Source: Rhodobacter ferrooxidans
GTDB taxonomy: Bacteria > Pseudomonadota > Alphaproteobacteria > Rhodobacterales > Rhodobacteraceae
DNA: 64,000 bases
NCBI RefSeq assembly: GCF_000176015.1
Contig: NZ_ACYY01000008.1
Span: forward strand, 62,001 to 126,000
Direction of reading: 5' to 3'
Shown: positions 32,106 through 42,913 of the stretch, in pieces
Layout: every line of letters begins with the position of its first letter
Position numbering within the stretch: the stretch's first letter is position 1
Made by a program: the position numbers and the translations under genes
Notes under the pieces: generated by a model
Seen by the model: the letters and a program-made list of their open reading frames with translations, nothing else
The model's database searches: none
What the model was told of the DNA's origin: nothing

Positions 32106-33721
32106 TGCAGCGTGACCCCGACTGGTGGCGCGGCGCGGTGATCTATCAGATCTATCCGCGCAGCTATCAGGACAGCAATGGCGACGGTATCGGCGATCTG
32201 GCGGGCATCGCCCAGAGGTTGCCGCATATCGCCAGCCTGGGCGCCGATGCGATCTGGATCAGCCCGTTCTTCACCAGCCCGATGAAGGATTTCGGGTATG
32301 ATGTCAGCAATTACTGCGACGTCGATCCGATGTTCGGCACCTTGGCCGATTTCGATGCGGTGCTGAAGAAGGCGCATGATCTGGGCCTGCGGGTGATGAT
32401 TGATCTGGTGCTGTCACACACCGCCGACGTTCATCCATGGTTTCAGGAAAGCCGCGCAAGCCGTTCAAATCCCAAGGCAAACTGGTATGTCTGGGCCGAC
32501 CCCAAGCCCGATGGCACGCCGCCGAACAACTGGCTGTCGGTGTTCGGCGGCTCCAGTTGGCAATGGGACGGGCGGCGCGAGCAGTATTACCTGCACAACT
32601 TCCTGACCTCGCAACCCGACCTGAATTTCCACGAGCCATTGGTGCAAGAGGCATTGCTGGATGTGGCGCGGTTCTGGCTGGAACGCGGCGTCGATGGTTT
32701 CCGGCTGGACACCATCAATTTCTACATTGCCGACAAATACCTGCGCGACAATCCTGCGCTGCCGAAGGAATTGCGCAACGACAGCATCGCGCCGTCGGTG
32801 AACCCCTATAACCACCAGTTGCACCTCTTTGACAAGAACCAGCCGGAAAACCTTGATTTCCTGCGCAAATTCCGCGCGGTGCTGGACCCTTACGGGGCGG
32901 CGGCGGTGGGCGAGGTCGGTGATGCCCAACGCGGGCTGGAGATCATGGCCGAATACACCTCGGGCGGCGACAAGGTGCAGATGTGCTATCCGTTCGAGAT
33001 GTTGCAGCCCAAACGCCTGACCGCCGCCGGGCTGGTGGACGCCTTTTCGCGGATGGCCAAGGCGGCACCGGATGCCTGGCCCTGCTGGTCCTATTCCAAC
33101 CACGACACCGTGCGGCATGTCACCCGCTGGCAGCTTTCCGACGCTGCGGCAAAGGCTTACACGACGCTGCTCATGTGCCTGCGCGGCTCGTTGTGCCTGT
33201 ATCAGGGCGAGGAGCTGGGGCTGCCCGAGGCCGAGATTGCTTACGCCGACCTGCAAGACCCCTACGGCATCCAGTTCTGGCCCGAGTTCAAGGGCCGCGA
33301 CGGTGCCCGCACGCCGATGGTGTGGGAGACCGACAGCCGTTTTGGCGGCTTTACCAGCGGCGGCAAACCCTGGCTGCCGGTAACGCCGCCGCATCTGGCG
33401 CGCTCGGTGGCGGTACAACTGGGCGATCATGGCTCGATGCTGGCGCATTACCGCCGCGCACTGGCGCTGCGGCGGGCGCATCCGGTGCTGCGGGATGGCG
33501 CGATGGTCGATCTGGCCGCGCAGGGCGATCTGGCGACGTTCTGCCGGGTCGGTTCCGAAACACTGTTCATCGCTGTCAATCTGGGGGCGGGCACGGTCGA
33601 TGCGGCGCTGCCTGCGGGCAACTGGGCGCCGATCGGGGCCGATCTGGGCAGCCAGCCTGCCGACACAACAGGGCGTGTGACGCTGGGGCCGTGGCAGGTT
33701 TGCCTGGCCCGGAAAATCTGA
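32105..33721 (+). CDS. aglA: Alpha-glucosidase AglA (GH13)
   Basis: The 538-residue cytoplasmic enzyme hydrolyses the imported alpha-glucosides to glucose. GH13 regions are DLVLSHTADVHPWF, GFRLDTINFY (nucleophile Asp202), AAAVGEVGD (acid/base Glu270) and SNHDTVRHV, with the N-terminal WWRGAVIYQIYPRSYQDSNG typical of alpha-glucosidases and the substrate loop DLQDPYGIQFWPEFKGRDG. ATG 32105 overlaps the restored aglG stop and matches the family start. In the sequence as given it is also in frame with the shifted aglG, so an automatic annotation would fuse the two. Confidence 0.94.
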   Translation: MQRDPDWWRGAVIYQIYPRSYQDSNGDGIGDLAGIAQRLPHIASLGADAIWISPFFTSPMKDFGYDVSNYCDVDPMFGTLADFDAVLKKAHDLGLRVMIDLVLSHTADVHPWFQESRASRSNPKANWYVWADPKPDGTPPNNWLSVFGGSSWQWDGRREQYYLHNFLTSQPDLNFHEPLVQEALLDVARFWLERGVDGFRLDTINFYIADKYLRDNPALPKELRNDSIAPSVNPYNHQLHLFDKNQPENLDFLRKFRAVLDPYGAAAVGEVGDAQRGLEIMAEYTSGGDKVQMCYPFEMLQPKRLTAAGLVDAFSRMAKAAPDAWPCWSYSNHDTVRHVTRWQLSDAAAKAYTTLLMCLRGSLCLYQGEELGLPEAEIAYADLQDPYGIQFWPEFKGRDGARTPMVWETDSRFGGFTSGGKPWLPVTPPHLARSVAVQLGDHGSMLAHYRRALALRRAHPVLRDGAMVDLAAQGDLATFCRVGSETLFIAVNLGAGTVDAALPAGNWAPIGADLGSQPADTTGRVTLGPWQVCLARKI

Positions 33722-33745
33722 GCCCGACTTAAAAGGGGGAATACC

Positions 33746-34831
33746 ATGGCCGATCTGAAGCTGACGAACATCGAAAAGGCCTATGGCGAGGTCAAGGTGC
33801 TGTCGAACATCAACCTCGACATCAAGCAGGGCGAGCTGATCGTGTTCGTCGGCCCCTCGGGCTGCGGAAAATCGACGCTGCTGCGGATGATCGCCGGGCT
33901 TGAACGCATCTCGGGCGGTGAGCTGAAGATCGACGGCGTGGTGGTGAACGAGGTGCCGCCAGCGCAGCGTGGCATCGCCATGGTGTTCCAAAGCTACGCG
34001 CTTTATCCGCACATGACGGTGCGCGACAACATGGCTTTCGCTTTGAAGATCGCCAAGAAATCCACCAATGAAATCAAGGCGGCAGTGGACAAAGCTGCGA
34101 AAATACTTCAACTGACGCCCTACCTGGATCGCCTGCCCAAGGCGCTGTCGGGTGGCCAGCGCCAGCGCGTTGCCATCGGCCGCGCCATCGTGCGCGACCC
34201 CAAGGTTTACCTGTTCGACGAGCCGCTTTCCAACCTCGATGCCGCGCTGCGTGTGGCGACCCGGCTGGAGATTGCCCAGTTGAAAGAGGCGATGCCGGAA
34301 CGCACGATGATCTATGTCACACATGATCAGGTGGAGGCGATGACGCTTGCCAGCCGCATCGTGGTGCTGGCGGGTGGCGGCATTGCGCAGGTCGGCGCGC
34401 CCCTGACGCTGTATGAAAAGCCGCAGAACGAGTTCGTGGCGCAGTTCATCGGCAGTCCGGCGATGAACCTGATGCCGGGCGAGGTGGTGGAAACCGGCGC
34501 CGAAACCGTGGTGAGGCTGCAGAACGGCGGCGTGGCGCGGGCGGCGATTGCCACCACCGACGCCGATCTGGGCCTCAAGGTCAACGTTGGCGTGCGGCCC
34601 GAGGATATGCTGGCCACCGAAGGCGAGGCGGTTTTTACCGGCGAGGTCGAGATTACCGAGGCCCTGGGCGAGGTGACGCTGCTTTACTTCAAACGGCAGG
34701 GCGAGGCGGCGCAGATGGTGGCGAAACTGCCGGGGATTCATTCCGGTCTGCGGCGCACCGTGGTCAAGCTGGGCGCCGACCCGAAGAAGGTGCACCTGTT
34801 CCATCAGGGTCAGTCGCTGCTGTATCGTTGA
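33746..34831 (+). CDS. aglK: Alpha-glucoside ABC transporter ATPase AglK
   Basis: The 361-residue MalK/UgpC-type ATPase has Walker A GPSGCGKST, signature LSGGQRQRVAIGRA, Walker B VYLFDEPLSNLD, the H-loop VTHDQ, and a C-terminal OB-type regulatory domain (NVGVRPEDM). It energises import through AglF and AglG. ATG 33746 follows AAAGGGGG. Last gene of aglEFGAK, 24 nt after aglA. C-terminal domains of such ATPases can also bind regulators, but no specific motif is visible. Confidence 0.95.
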   Translation: MADLKLTNIEKAYGEVKVLSNINLDIKQGELIVFVGPSGCGKSTLLRMIAGLERISGGELKIDGVVVNEVPPAQRGIAMVFQSYALYPHMTVRDNMAFALKIAKKSTNEIKAAVDKAAKILQLTPYLDRLPKALSGGQRQRVAIGRAIVRDPKVYLFDEPLSNLDAALRVATRLEIAQLKEAMPERTMIYVTHDQVEAMTLASRIVVLAGGGIAQVGAPLTLYEKPQNEFVAQFIGSPAMNLMPGEVVETGAETVVRLQNGGVARAAIATTDADLGLKVNVGVRPEDMLATEGEAVFTGEVEITEALGEVTLLYFKRQGEAAQMVAKLPGIHSGLRRTVVKLGADPKKVHLFHQGQSLLYR

Positions 34832-34943
34832 AGCCGATTGACAGGGGCCGGGCTGCGGTTCAGACCTGTGCCAAGGGTGCTGCACGGCGCTCTGATCGCC
34901 CGGTGGCCAAGGCGCGCCGGGCCTTGCCGTGAAAGGAAAGACG

Positions 34944-35084
34944 ATGGCCAAGGGTCAATTGCGCTCGAACAAGGAAGTGAAGAAGCCGAAGAAAGACAAG
35001 GTGAAGCCCGCGATTGCGGTGGCAAGCACCTCGTCCACCCGGATTGCCGCTTCGCAGGAAAAAGCCAAGGGCGACAAGAAGTAA
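34944..35084 (+). CDS. Small basic protein, 46 residues
   Basis: ATG 34944 follows AAAGGAAAG and opens a 46-codon frame MAKGQLRSNKEVKKPKKDK... ending KAKGDKK and TAA. It is strongly basic (Lys/Arg about one third) and without hydrophobic segments, so cytoplasmic and possibly nucleic-acid binding. The start MAKGQLR-N-KE-KKPKKDK resembles a short conserved hypothetical protein I know from many proteobacteria, whose function is unknown. A different frame over the same bases is longer but has no such character. Confidence 0.75.
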   Translation: MAKGQLRSNKEVKKPKKDKVKPAIAVASTSSTRIAASQEKAKGDKK

Positions 35085-35192
35085 GCTTGCGAAGCTGATG
35101 TGGTGTCGCGGTTCTGGCGCGGCAACGGGTCGCCCGGGGTTTTCCTTGCGGCGCCGGTAGGATATGTCTGGCGCGTCAGACAGGAGAGGCTC

Positions 35193-36191
35193 ATGGCAAA
35201 TCCCGAACCGCCGCGCTTTCGCCCCAAGCAATTCCCGGCCCCCGAGTTTCCGCCGGCCCGTACCCGGCTGTTTGCCCGGATGCCGCCCGCAGTGTTTCCG
35301 CCGATCCTGGGGCTTTTGGGGCTGGGGCTGGCGTTGCGGCGGGCCAGCGAGGCGCTGGAACTGCCCGGCGGTCCTGCCGAGGCGGTGCTGGGGGCTGTCA
35401 GCCTGCTGTGGCTGTTCGCAACACTTGGTTTTCTGGTGAAGGTGGCGCGCCGGCCGGGCGTGGTGATGGAGGATTTGCGTGTGCTGCCGGGCCGGGCCGG
35501 GGTCGCGAGCATGCTGCTGGGGCTGCTTTTGGTGGCGGCGGCACTGCTGCCCTATGCCCCCGGGCTGGCAAAAGCCGCGCTGTTCGCCGGGCTGGGGCTG
35601 CATGGCGGCCTTGCCCTGCTGGTCATCGGGCAATTCATCAAATCGCCGCCCGAGGCGCGCGAGGTGACGCCGGTCTGGCATCTGAATTTCGTGGGCTTCA
35701 TCATCGGCGGCATTGCCGCGGTGCCGCTGGGGCTGACCGGCCTTGCACAGGCGCTGCTGTGGGGCACCATCCCGCTGGCGGTGCTGATCTGGGGCATCAG
35801 CCTTGCGCAACTGATCCGCCGCATCCCGCCACCGCCGCTGCGGCCGTTGCTGGCGATCCATCTGGCCCCGGCCAGCCTTTTTGCCACGGTGGCGGCCTTG
35901 CTGGGGCAAACCCAACTGGCGCTGATCTTTGCGGCTTTGGGCGCGGTCATGCTGCTCGCACTTCTGGGGGCAGCGCGCTGGCTGACGGTGGCGGGCTTCA
36001 CCCCGCTGTGGGGCGCCTTCACCTTTCCGATTGCCGCCTATGCCAGCAGCCTGTTCGTGCTCGATCTGCCCTCGACCGGCCTGGTGATCCTGATGATGGC
36101 GCTGGCACTGGTGCCGTTCGTGGCTTTTCGGGTGCTGAAAGCCTGGGCCAGCGGCGCGCTGGCTGCCAAGACCAACGCCGCGCAAGCCTGA
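35193..36191 (+). CDS. TehA/SLAC1-type channel (TDT family)
   Basis: The 332-residue protein has about ten hydrophobic helices and the family start MPPAVFPPILGLLGLGLALRRA, so it belongs to the tellurite-resistance/dicarboxylate transporter family (PF03595), whose members include the TehA and SLAC1 anion channels. HLNFVGFIIGGIAAVPLGL and TPLWGAFTFPIAAYASSL are typical. Homologues release anions or efflux metal oxyanions or sulfite; the ion here is unknown. ATG 35193 has AGGAGAGG just upstream. It stands alone and is convergent with the amidotransferase gene. Confidence 0.82.
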   Translation: MANPEPPRFRPKQFPAPEFPPARTRLFARMPPAVFPPILGLLGLGLALRRASEALELPGGPAEAVLGAVSLLWLFATLGFLVKVARRPGVVMEDLRVLPGRAGVASMLLGLLLVAAALLPYAPGLAKAALFAGLGLHGGLALLVIGQFIKSPPEAREVTPVWHLNFVGFIIGGIAAVPLGLTGLAQALLWGTIPLAVLIWGISLAQLIRRIPPPPLRPLLAIHLAPASLFATVAALLGQTQLALIFAALGAVMLLALLGAARWLTVAGFTPLWGAFTFPIAAYASSLFVLDLPSTGLVILMMALALVPFVAFRVLKAWASGALAAKTNAAQA

Positions 36192-36203
36192 CGCCTTTGG
36201 CTT

Positions 36204-36224
36204 TCATCTGTTCTTAAATATCCC
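36204..36224 (-). repeat. Rhodobacteraceae-type extragenic motif, copy 2
   Basis: Minus-strand core GATATTTAAGAACAGATGA differs by one base from copy 1 between glgC and glgA. It lies between two convergent genes, about 13 nt after the TehA-like stop. Confidence 0.7.
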
Positions 36225-36260
36225 CGCCGGAGGCACCAGCCTTTCAGCAGAAATACCGGT

Positions 36261-36965
36261 TCAAACCTGGACCTGCGCGACCCAAGCCCGGGCCAGCGCC
36301 AGCCCTGCGGCATCGGCCTGCGCCCCCAGCGTCGCCGCACGCGCGGGGTGGGCGGCCAGCCAGCCCGGCTCCATCTTTTCCATCAGATCGGGCAGATCGC
36401 GGTTCAGGTCGGCAATCACCGCCCGGCTGGCCTCGAAATGGAACTGCACGCCGTAGGTGGCCCGTCCGGTGCGGAAGGCCTGATGCGCCGCCCCGCCCGA
36501 GGTCGCCAGATGTGCGGCACCGGGGGGCAGGGTGAAGGTGTCGGAATGCCACTGGAAGATCGGGAACGCGGCGGGCAGGGCGCGCAGCACCGGGTCGGCG
36601 CGACCGGCCTCCAGCAGGCTGACCTCGTGCCAGCCGAATTCGGGTGCTGCCCCCAGCAGGTTCTGGCCGCCAAAGGCCCGCGCCAGCACCTGCGCGCCAA
36701 GGCAGATGCCCAGCACCGCGCGGTCGGCCTCGGTGAAGGCCCGCATCAGCCCGGCAAGCTGCACGAGATAGGGGTGGATGTGGTCGTCCAGCGCCGATTG
36801 CTCGCCGCCGAACGAGATCAGCGCGTCGAACCCCGCAGCATCCGTGGGCAAGGGCTGCCCGGCCCAGGGCTTGAAAACCTCGATCCGCGCCGCCGCCTCG
36901 TGCAGCGCCACGCCGACCAGCCCGTGGTGGGTGATGGCGGTATTCTCGACTATGGCAACGCGCAT
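36261..36965 (-). CDS. Class I glutamine amidotransferase
   Basis: The 234-residue protein has the GATase-1 nucleophile Cys88 in VLGICLGAQVLARAFGG and the His/Glu pair in TYGVQFHFEAS. The oxyanion region DALISFGGEQSALDD precedes. It is a free-standing GMP synthase-like amidotransferase, of the type that hydrolyses gamma-glutamyl compounds or donates ammonia to a separate partner. No synthetase partner is adjacent, though guaB lies divergent 140 nt away. ATG 36965 starts at MRVAIVENT. The substrate is not shown. Confidence 0.85.
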   Translation of the reverse strand: MRVAIVENTAITHHGLVGVALHEAAARIEVFKPWAGQPLPTDAAGFDALISFGGEQSALDDHIHPYLVQLAGLMRAFTEADRAVLGICLGAQVLARAFGGQNLLGAAPEFGWHEVSLLEAGRADPVLRALPAAFPIFQWHSDTFTLPPGAAHLATSGGAAHQAFRTGRATYGVQFHFEASRAVIADLNRDLPDLMEKMEPGWLAAHPARAATLGAQADAAGLALARAWVAQVQV

Positions 36966-37015
36966 GGGGCCCCCTGCAATCCGGCCCCCCGTCACAGCAC
37001 GCCACGCGCGGGTGA

Positions 37016-38553
<1,538 letters not shown>

Positions 38554-38554
<1 letters not shown>

Positions 38555-39264
38555 TGGCAGAACCGCTGAAAGCACTGGTTGCCGCCGCAGGGGCCCAAAG
38601 TGGGGTTGGCATCGCCGTGGCCCGGCGACTGGCGCAGGCGGGTTTTGCCGTGACGCTGGCCGCACCAACGCCGCGGCTGCATGACCGGGTGGCCGAATTG
38701 CGGGCCGAAGGTCTGGACGTTCAGGGCCATCTGGTCGATCTGGCCGATGCGGACGAGATTGCGGCGTTGTTCGATGCAGTCGGCCCCGTGGCGGTTCTTG
38801 TCAACAACACCATACTTGGGGCGGCGCGCGGGGCGTCAGCCGCGGCACTGGACCCGCAGGTATGGAGCCGCGGTGTTGCGGCCAATCTGGCCATCGCCGC
38901 GCGGCTGTCGCGGCTGTTCCTGCCCGGGATGCAGACGAACGGCTGGGGTCGGGTGGTGACGGTCGGGCCGGTCACCGGGCCGCAGCATATGGTGCCGGGC
39001 CGGGCCGCCTTTGATCTGGCCAAGGCCGCACTTTCCGACATGACCGAGGCATTGGCGCAGGAAGTGGCGCAGGCCGGGGTGACGGTGAATGCGGTGGTGC
39101 CCGGCTGGATTGCGCCGGACTTGCCGGGTGTGGCGCCCGTCAGCACCGTGGCCGATCTGGCAAGCCTTGTGGCATTTCTGGCCTCGCCACAGGCGTCCTA
39201 TGTCAACGGCACCACGCTGGTGGTCGAGGGCGGGACGGTCCTGCAAGAGCGCGATGGAGTGTGA
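38554..39264 (+). CDS. SDR-fold protein lacking the catalytic Tyr and Ser
   Basis: The 236-residue protein has the Rossmann fold of short-chain dehydrogenases: AGAQSGVGIAVARRLAQAGF (in place of TGxxxGxG), VDLADADEIAALFD, VNNT (for NNAG), VNAVVPGWIAPDLPG and the C-terminal SYVNGTTLVVEGG. The active-site motif YxxxK reads FDLAK, with Phe for the catalytic Tyr, and the VTVGPVTGPQHMVPGRAAF stretch has no Ser where the catalytic Ser is expected. It may bind a nucleotide without normal redox catalysis. ATG 38554 overlaps the guaB stop; a GTG at 38551 is also possible. Confidence 0.85.
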
Positions 39265-39324
39265 AATGCTATTAAATTCAAAATATTCGGGGCCAAGCCT
39301 CATGTATTGCATGAAGGTTGCCTG

Positions 39325-40491
39325 ATGACTCCCGCCGCCCGGCTGTCTGCGGCGATCGACATCCTTGACCGGGTTCTGGCGGGCAATTCAGCGGAACAGG
39401 CGCTGACCAACTGGGGCCGCGCCAGCCGCTTTGCCGGCTCGGGCGACCGGCTGGCGGTGCGCGATCTGGTGTTTGCGGCGATCCGATGCCGGCGGTCATT
39501 CGCGGCGCTTGGCGGCGCGGAAACCGGGCGCGGGCTGGTGCTGGGCGGGTTGCGGGATGCGGGCGTTGATCCGGGGCCGCTGTTCACCGGGCAGGGCCAT
39601 GCACCGCCGCCGCTGACCGAAGCTGATAGCCTGCCACCCACCGAGCTGCCGGACCTGGTGGCGCTGGATTGCCCCGACTGGCTGGCACCGCCGTTGCGAG
39701 CCGCCCTTGGGGCCGATTTCGCGCCGGTGATGGCGGCCCTGCGCGCCCGCGCGTCAGTGTTCCTGCGGGTCAATTCCGCCCGGATCAGCCGCGAGGGCGC
39801 CATTGCCGCCCTGGCCTCCGAGGGCATTGCCGCGCAGCCGCATGGCTTGTCGAGCTTCGCCTTGGAAGTCACGGAAAACGCGCGGAAAATTCAGTCGTCG
39901 CAGACCTATCTGACCGGGCTTGTCGAATTGCAGGACGCCGCCTCGCAGGCTGTGGTGCAGGCGCTGCCGCTGCGGTCTGGCCAGCGGGTGCTGGACTACT
40001 GCGCCGGGGGCGGCGGGAAAACCCTCGCCATGGCGGCTGCGGGCGGCTTGCAGCTGTTCGCCCATGACGCCAACCCGCGCCGGATGCGCGATCTTCCCGC
40101 CCGGGCGGAACGTGCCGGAGTGCGGCTGCGGCTGCTGGAGACCGCCGATCTGCCGCGCCACGCGCCGTTTGATCTGGTGCTGACCGACGTGCCCTGTTCC
40201 GGTTCCGGCAGCTGGCGTCGCGCGCCCGAGGCGAAATGGGCGCTGACGCCCGCCCGGCTGGCCGAATTGTGCCGCATCCAGGCCGGGATTCTGGACCGGG
40301 TGGCGCCGCTGGTGGCACCGGGCGGGCACCTTGCCTATGCCACCTGCTCGATGCTTCAGGCGGAAAACAGCGCCCAGATCGCGGCGTTTCTGGCCCGCAG
40401 CCCCGGCTGGCTGTTGCAAAGCAGTCGGCTTTTCACGCCACTCGACGGCGGTGATGGCTTCTTCGTTGCGATCTTAAGGAGAAATCCATAA
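39325..40491 (+). CDS. RsmB/NOP-family rRNA (cytosine-C5) methyltransferase
   Basis: The 388-residue protein has an N-terminal NusB-like helical domain (AIDILDRVLAGNSAEQALTNWG) and a SAM-dependent methyltransferase domain: VLDYCAGGGGKTLAMAA (motif I), LTDVPCSGSGSWRR (motif IV with Cys) and YATCSMLQAENSAQI (motif VI with the nucleophile Cys). It methylates C5 of a cytosine in rRNA, but I cannot assign the site (RsmB or RsmF). It starts 60 nt after the SDR gene; ATG 39325 is preceded by AAGG. An inverted repeat follows its stop. Confidence 0.92.
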   Translation: MTPAARLSAAIDILDRVLAGNSAEQALTNWGRASRFAGSGDRLAVRDLVFAAIRCRRSFAALGGAETGRGLVLGGLRDAGVDPGPLFTGQGHAPPPLTEADSLPPTELPDLVALDCPDWLAPPLRAALGADFAPVMAALRARASVFLRVNSARISREGAIAALASEGIAAQPHGLSSFALEVTENARKIQSSQTYLTGLVELQDAASQAVVQALPLRSGQRVLDYCAGGGGKTLAMAAAGGLQLFAHDANPRRMRDLPARAERAGVRLRLLETADLPRHAPFDLVLTDVPCSGSGSWRRAPEAKWALTPARLAELCRIQAGILDRVAPLVAPGGHLAYATCSMLQAENSAQIAAFLARSPGWLLQSSRLFTPLDGGDGFFVAILRRNP

Positions 40492-40495
40492 GCCT

Positions 40496-40531
40496 TTAAT
40501 CAATCCCAAGATGAAAATCGGGGTTGATTAA
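40496..40531. promoter_or_regulatory. Inverted repeat between the methyltransferase and cckA
   Basis: TTAATCAATCCC (40496-40507) and GGGGTTGATTAA (40520-40531) match as reverse complements at 11 of 12 positions, with a 12-base loop. It begins 4 nt after the upstream stop. The AT-rich outer arms could act as a weak terminator or as an operator for cckA, whose start lies 78 nt on. Confidence 0.5.
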
Positions 40532-40609
40532 GGCGCCGTTAAGGTTTTCCGCCCCGTATGGAACGCGTGGGCGAATCCCGAACAGCGGTCGCCTGAACGG
40601 AGAAGGCAC

Positions 40610-42913
40610 GTGTTCAAAGCACTCTCAGCAAAGCCGGATATCGTCGGCACCGCGCGCGGATTGTCGCCGCGCATCTGGCTGCTGCTGGCGGTGGCGATCA
40701 GCTGCGTCGCGGTCAGCCTGCTGTCACCGGACCGGCAGATCAAGCTGGCGGCGGTGGCGGCGGCGGTGACATTCGCCGCGTTGATCCTGGTGATCCGCGG
40801 GCTGGTGGTGCTGGAGTCGTTGCGCGAGATGCGGCTGGAACGGCATCTGGGCGGCTTGATGGGGCAGGACGGCGCGCCCTGTTTCACCACCGATGCCGTG
40901 GGGGTGATCGGCTTTCAGAACGCCATCGCGGTGGAACGCTTCGGCGCGCAGGATGGCAAGACACTGGTGGCGGCCTTGCAGGACCATTTCGCCAGCCCCT
41001 CGGCGGTGCTGTTCCGGCTGCAAAGCCGGGCGATGAATCACGAGGCCGCGCGCGAGGATGTGGTGACGCGTCGGGGCCATACACGGCTGGCGGTGCATCG
41101 TATTGGTCCCACACGGTTTCTGTGGCGGCTGGAGGAGTTTCAGGATCGCACCGGCTCGGGGCGCGGCGCCGAATCGCTCAGCCTGCCGATGATGATCGCC
41201 AACAAGACCGGGGTGATCCTGTTCTCGAACGAGGCGATGCGGCGGCTCTTGGGCGGGCGCCCCAAGCGGCTGGACCGGGTGTTTGCCGAACAGACCCTGC
41301 GCTCGGGCGAAGAGGTCGAGGTGGCCTCGGTCGATGGTCCGGTGCGGGCGATTCTGGCCGAGGTGGATGGCGTGGGCGAGCGGCGCGAGATCTACCTGAT
41401 GCCGGTGCCGGAACGCTATGAGGCCAACAGCTCGCTGGCCGATTTCGAACATGTGCCGGTGGCGCTGATGAAATTTGCCGCCGATGGCAGTCTGATCTCG
41501 GCCAACCGTGCCGCGCGTGACCTCATTCACCTTGGGGCCGAGGAAACCCTTGGCTTCCGTGACCTTTTCGAGGGCCTCGGGCGCTCGGTCAGCGACTGGC
41601 TGGCGGATGTGGCCACCGAACGGATGCCCTGCGGCGCCGAAGTGTTGCGGCTGCGCCGGGGCGACGGCGATGCCTTCTACCAGATCAGTCTGCGCCGGAT
41701 CGTCGAGCACGGGCGCGGCTCCGTGCTGGCGGTACTGAACGATGCCACGGCGCTGAAAACACTGGAAGCGCAGTTTGTGCAAAGCCAGAAGATGCAGGCA
41801 ATCGGCCAGCTGGCCGGCGGCATCGCGCATGATTTCAACAACCTGTTGACGGCGATTTCCGGCCATTGCGATCTTTTGCTGCTACGTCATGTGCAGGCCG
41901 ACCCGGAATATGCCGATCTGGTGCAGATTCATCAGAACGCCAACCGCGCGGCCAGTCTTGTGGGGCAGCTCCTGGCCTTCTCGCGCAAGCAGACGCTGAA
42001 ACCCGAACGGCTGGATTTGCAGGAGGTGCTTTCGGATTTGACGCATCTGCTGAATCGCCTCGTTGGCGAACGGGTCAATCTGCGGCTGGCGCATGCCCCC
42101 GACCTTGGCCCGATTCGCGCCGACAAGCGGCAGTTGGAACAGGTGGTGATGAACCTCGTGGTCAACGCCCGCGACGCCATGCCTGAAGGCGGCACCATCC
42201 GCATCGAGACCGAGGCGCTGACGCTGCGCGACGAGTTGCGCCGCGACCGGGCGGTGGTGCCCAAGGGCGAATATGCGGTGATCCGGGTTCTGGACACCGG
42301 CTGCGGCATCCCCGCGGACCGGCTGCAAAAGATCTTCGAGCCGTTCTTCACCACCAAACGCACCGGCGAGGGCACCGGCCTGGGTCTTTCCACCGCTTAT
42401 GGCATCGTCAAGCAATCGGGCGGTTTCATCTTTGTTGACAGCGAGCCGGGGCTTGGCACGGTGTTCCATCTGTATTTCCCGATCCATGACGGGCCGGAAG
42501 AAGCGGTGACGCCAAGGCAGGAAGCTCGCAAGCCGATGGTCCGGCAGGGCGAGGGCGTGGTTCTTCTGGTGGAGGACGAGGCACCGGTGCGCGCCTTCGC
42601 TTCGCGGGCCTTGCGGCTGCGCGGCTACACGGTGCTGGAGGCCGACAGTGCCGAGGAGGCGTTGAAAACCTTGGAAGATCCGACACTCGACGTCGATATC
42701 TTCGTGACCGATGTGGTGATGCCGGGGATGGATGGCCCAAGCTGGGTCAGCAAGGCGCTGGAACTGCGGCCAAATGTTCGGGTGGTTTTCATGTCTGGCT
42801 ATGCCGAGGAATGTCTTTCGGAATCTCAATCCCGCGTGCCGAACTCGGTGTTCCTGCCCAAACCGTTCTCGCTCAATGATCTGACCGAAACCGTGCAGGG
42901 CCAGTTGCATTGA
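40610..42913 (+). CDS. cckA: Cell-cycle hybrid histidine kinase CckA
   Basis: CckA starts the CckA-ChpT-CtrA phosphorelay of alphaproteobacteria. The 767 residues comprise two N-terminal membrane helices (about 20-38 and 46-64), PAS-like regions, HisKA with His407 in [11 protein letters not shown], HATPase_c ([30 protein letters not shown]) and a C-terminal receiver domain with phospho-acceptor Asp701 in [12 protein letters not shown]. The HDFNNLL motif with a receiver is characteristic of CckA. GTG 40610 has GGAGAAGG just upstream. Confidence 0.94.
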   Translation: MFKALSAKPDIVGTARGLSPRIWLLLAVAISCVAVSLLSPDRQIKLAAVAAAVTFAALILVIRGLVVLESLREMRLERHLGGLMGQDGAPCFTTDAVGVIGFQNAIAVERFGAQDGKTLVAALQDHFASPSAVLFRLQSRAMNHEAAREDVVTRRGHTRLAVHRIGPTRFLWRLEEFQDRTGSGRGAESLSLPMMIANKTGVILFSNEAMRRLLGGRPKRLDRVFAEQTLRSGEEVEVASVDGPVRAILAEVDGVGERREIYLMPVPERYEANSSLADFEHVPVALMKFAADGSLISANRAARDLIHLGAEETLGFRDLFEGLGRSVSDWLADVATERMPCGAEVLRLRRGDGDAFYQISLRRIVEHGRGSVLAVLNDATALKTLEAQFVQSQKMQAIGQLAGGIAHDFNNLLTAISGHCDLLLLRHVQADPEYADLVQIHQNANRAASLVGQLLAFSRKQTLKPERLDLQEVLSDLTHLLNRLVGERVNLRLAHAPDLGPIRADKRQLEQVVMNLVVNARDAMPEGGTIRIETEALTLRDELRRDRAVVPKGEYAVIRVLDTGCGIPADRLQKIFEPFFTTKRTGEGTGLGLSTAYGIVKQSGGFIFVDSEPGLGTVFHLYFPIHDGPEEAVTPRQEARKPMVRQGEGVVLLVEDEAPVRAFASRALRLRGYTVLEADSAEEALKTLEDPTLDVDIFVTDVVMPGMDGPSWVSKALELRPNVRVVFMSGYAEECLSESQSRVPNSVFLPKPFSLNDLTETVQGQLH

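Noticed and set aside
30974-33721. A single natural 915-residue permease-glucosidase
   Set aside because: The junction residues match neither family, and deletion of one T restores both normal proteins with a TGATG overlap; kept as two genes with a frameshift.
32465-34951. 828-codon antisense frame over aglA-aglK
   Set aside because: Shadow frame; both sense genes are confirmed by motifs.
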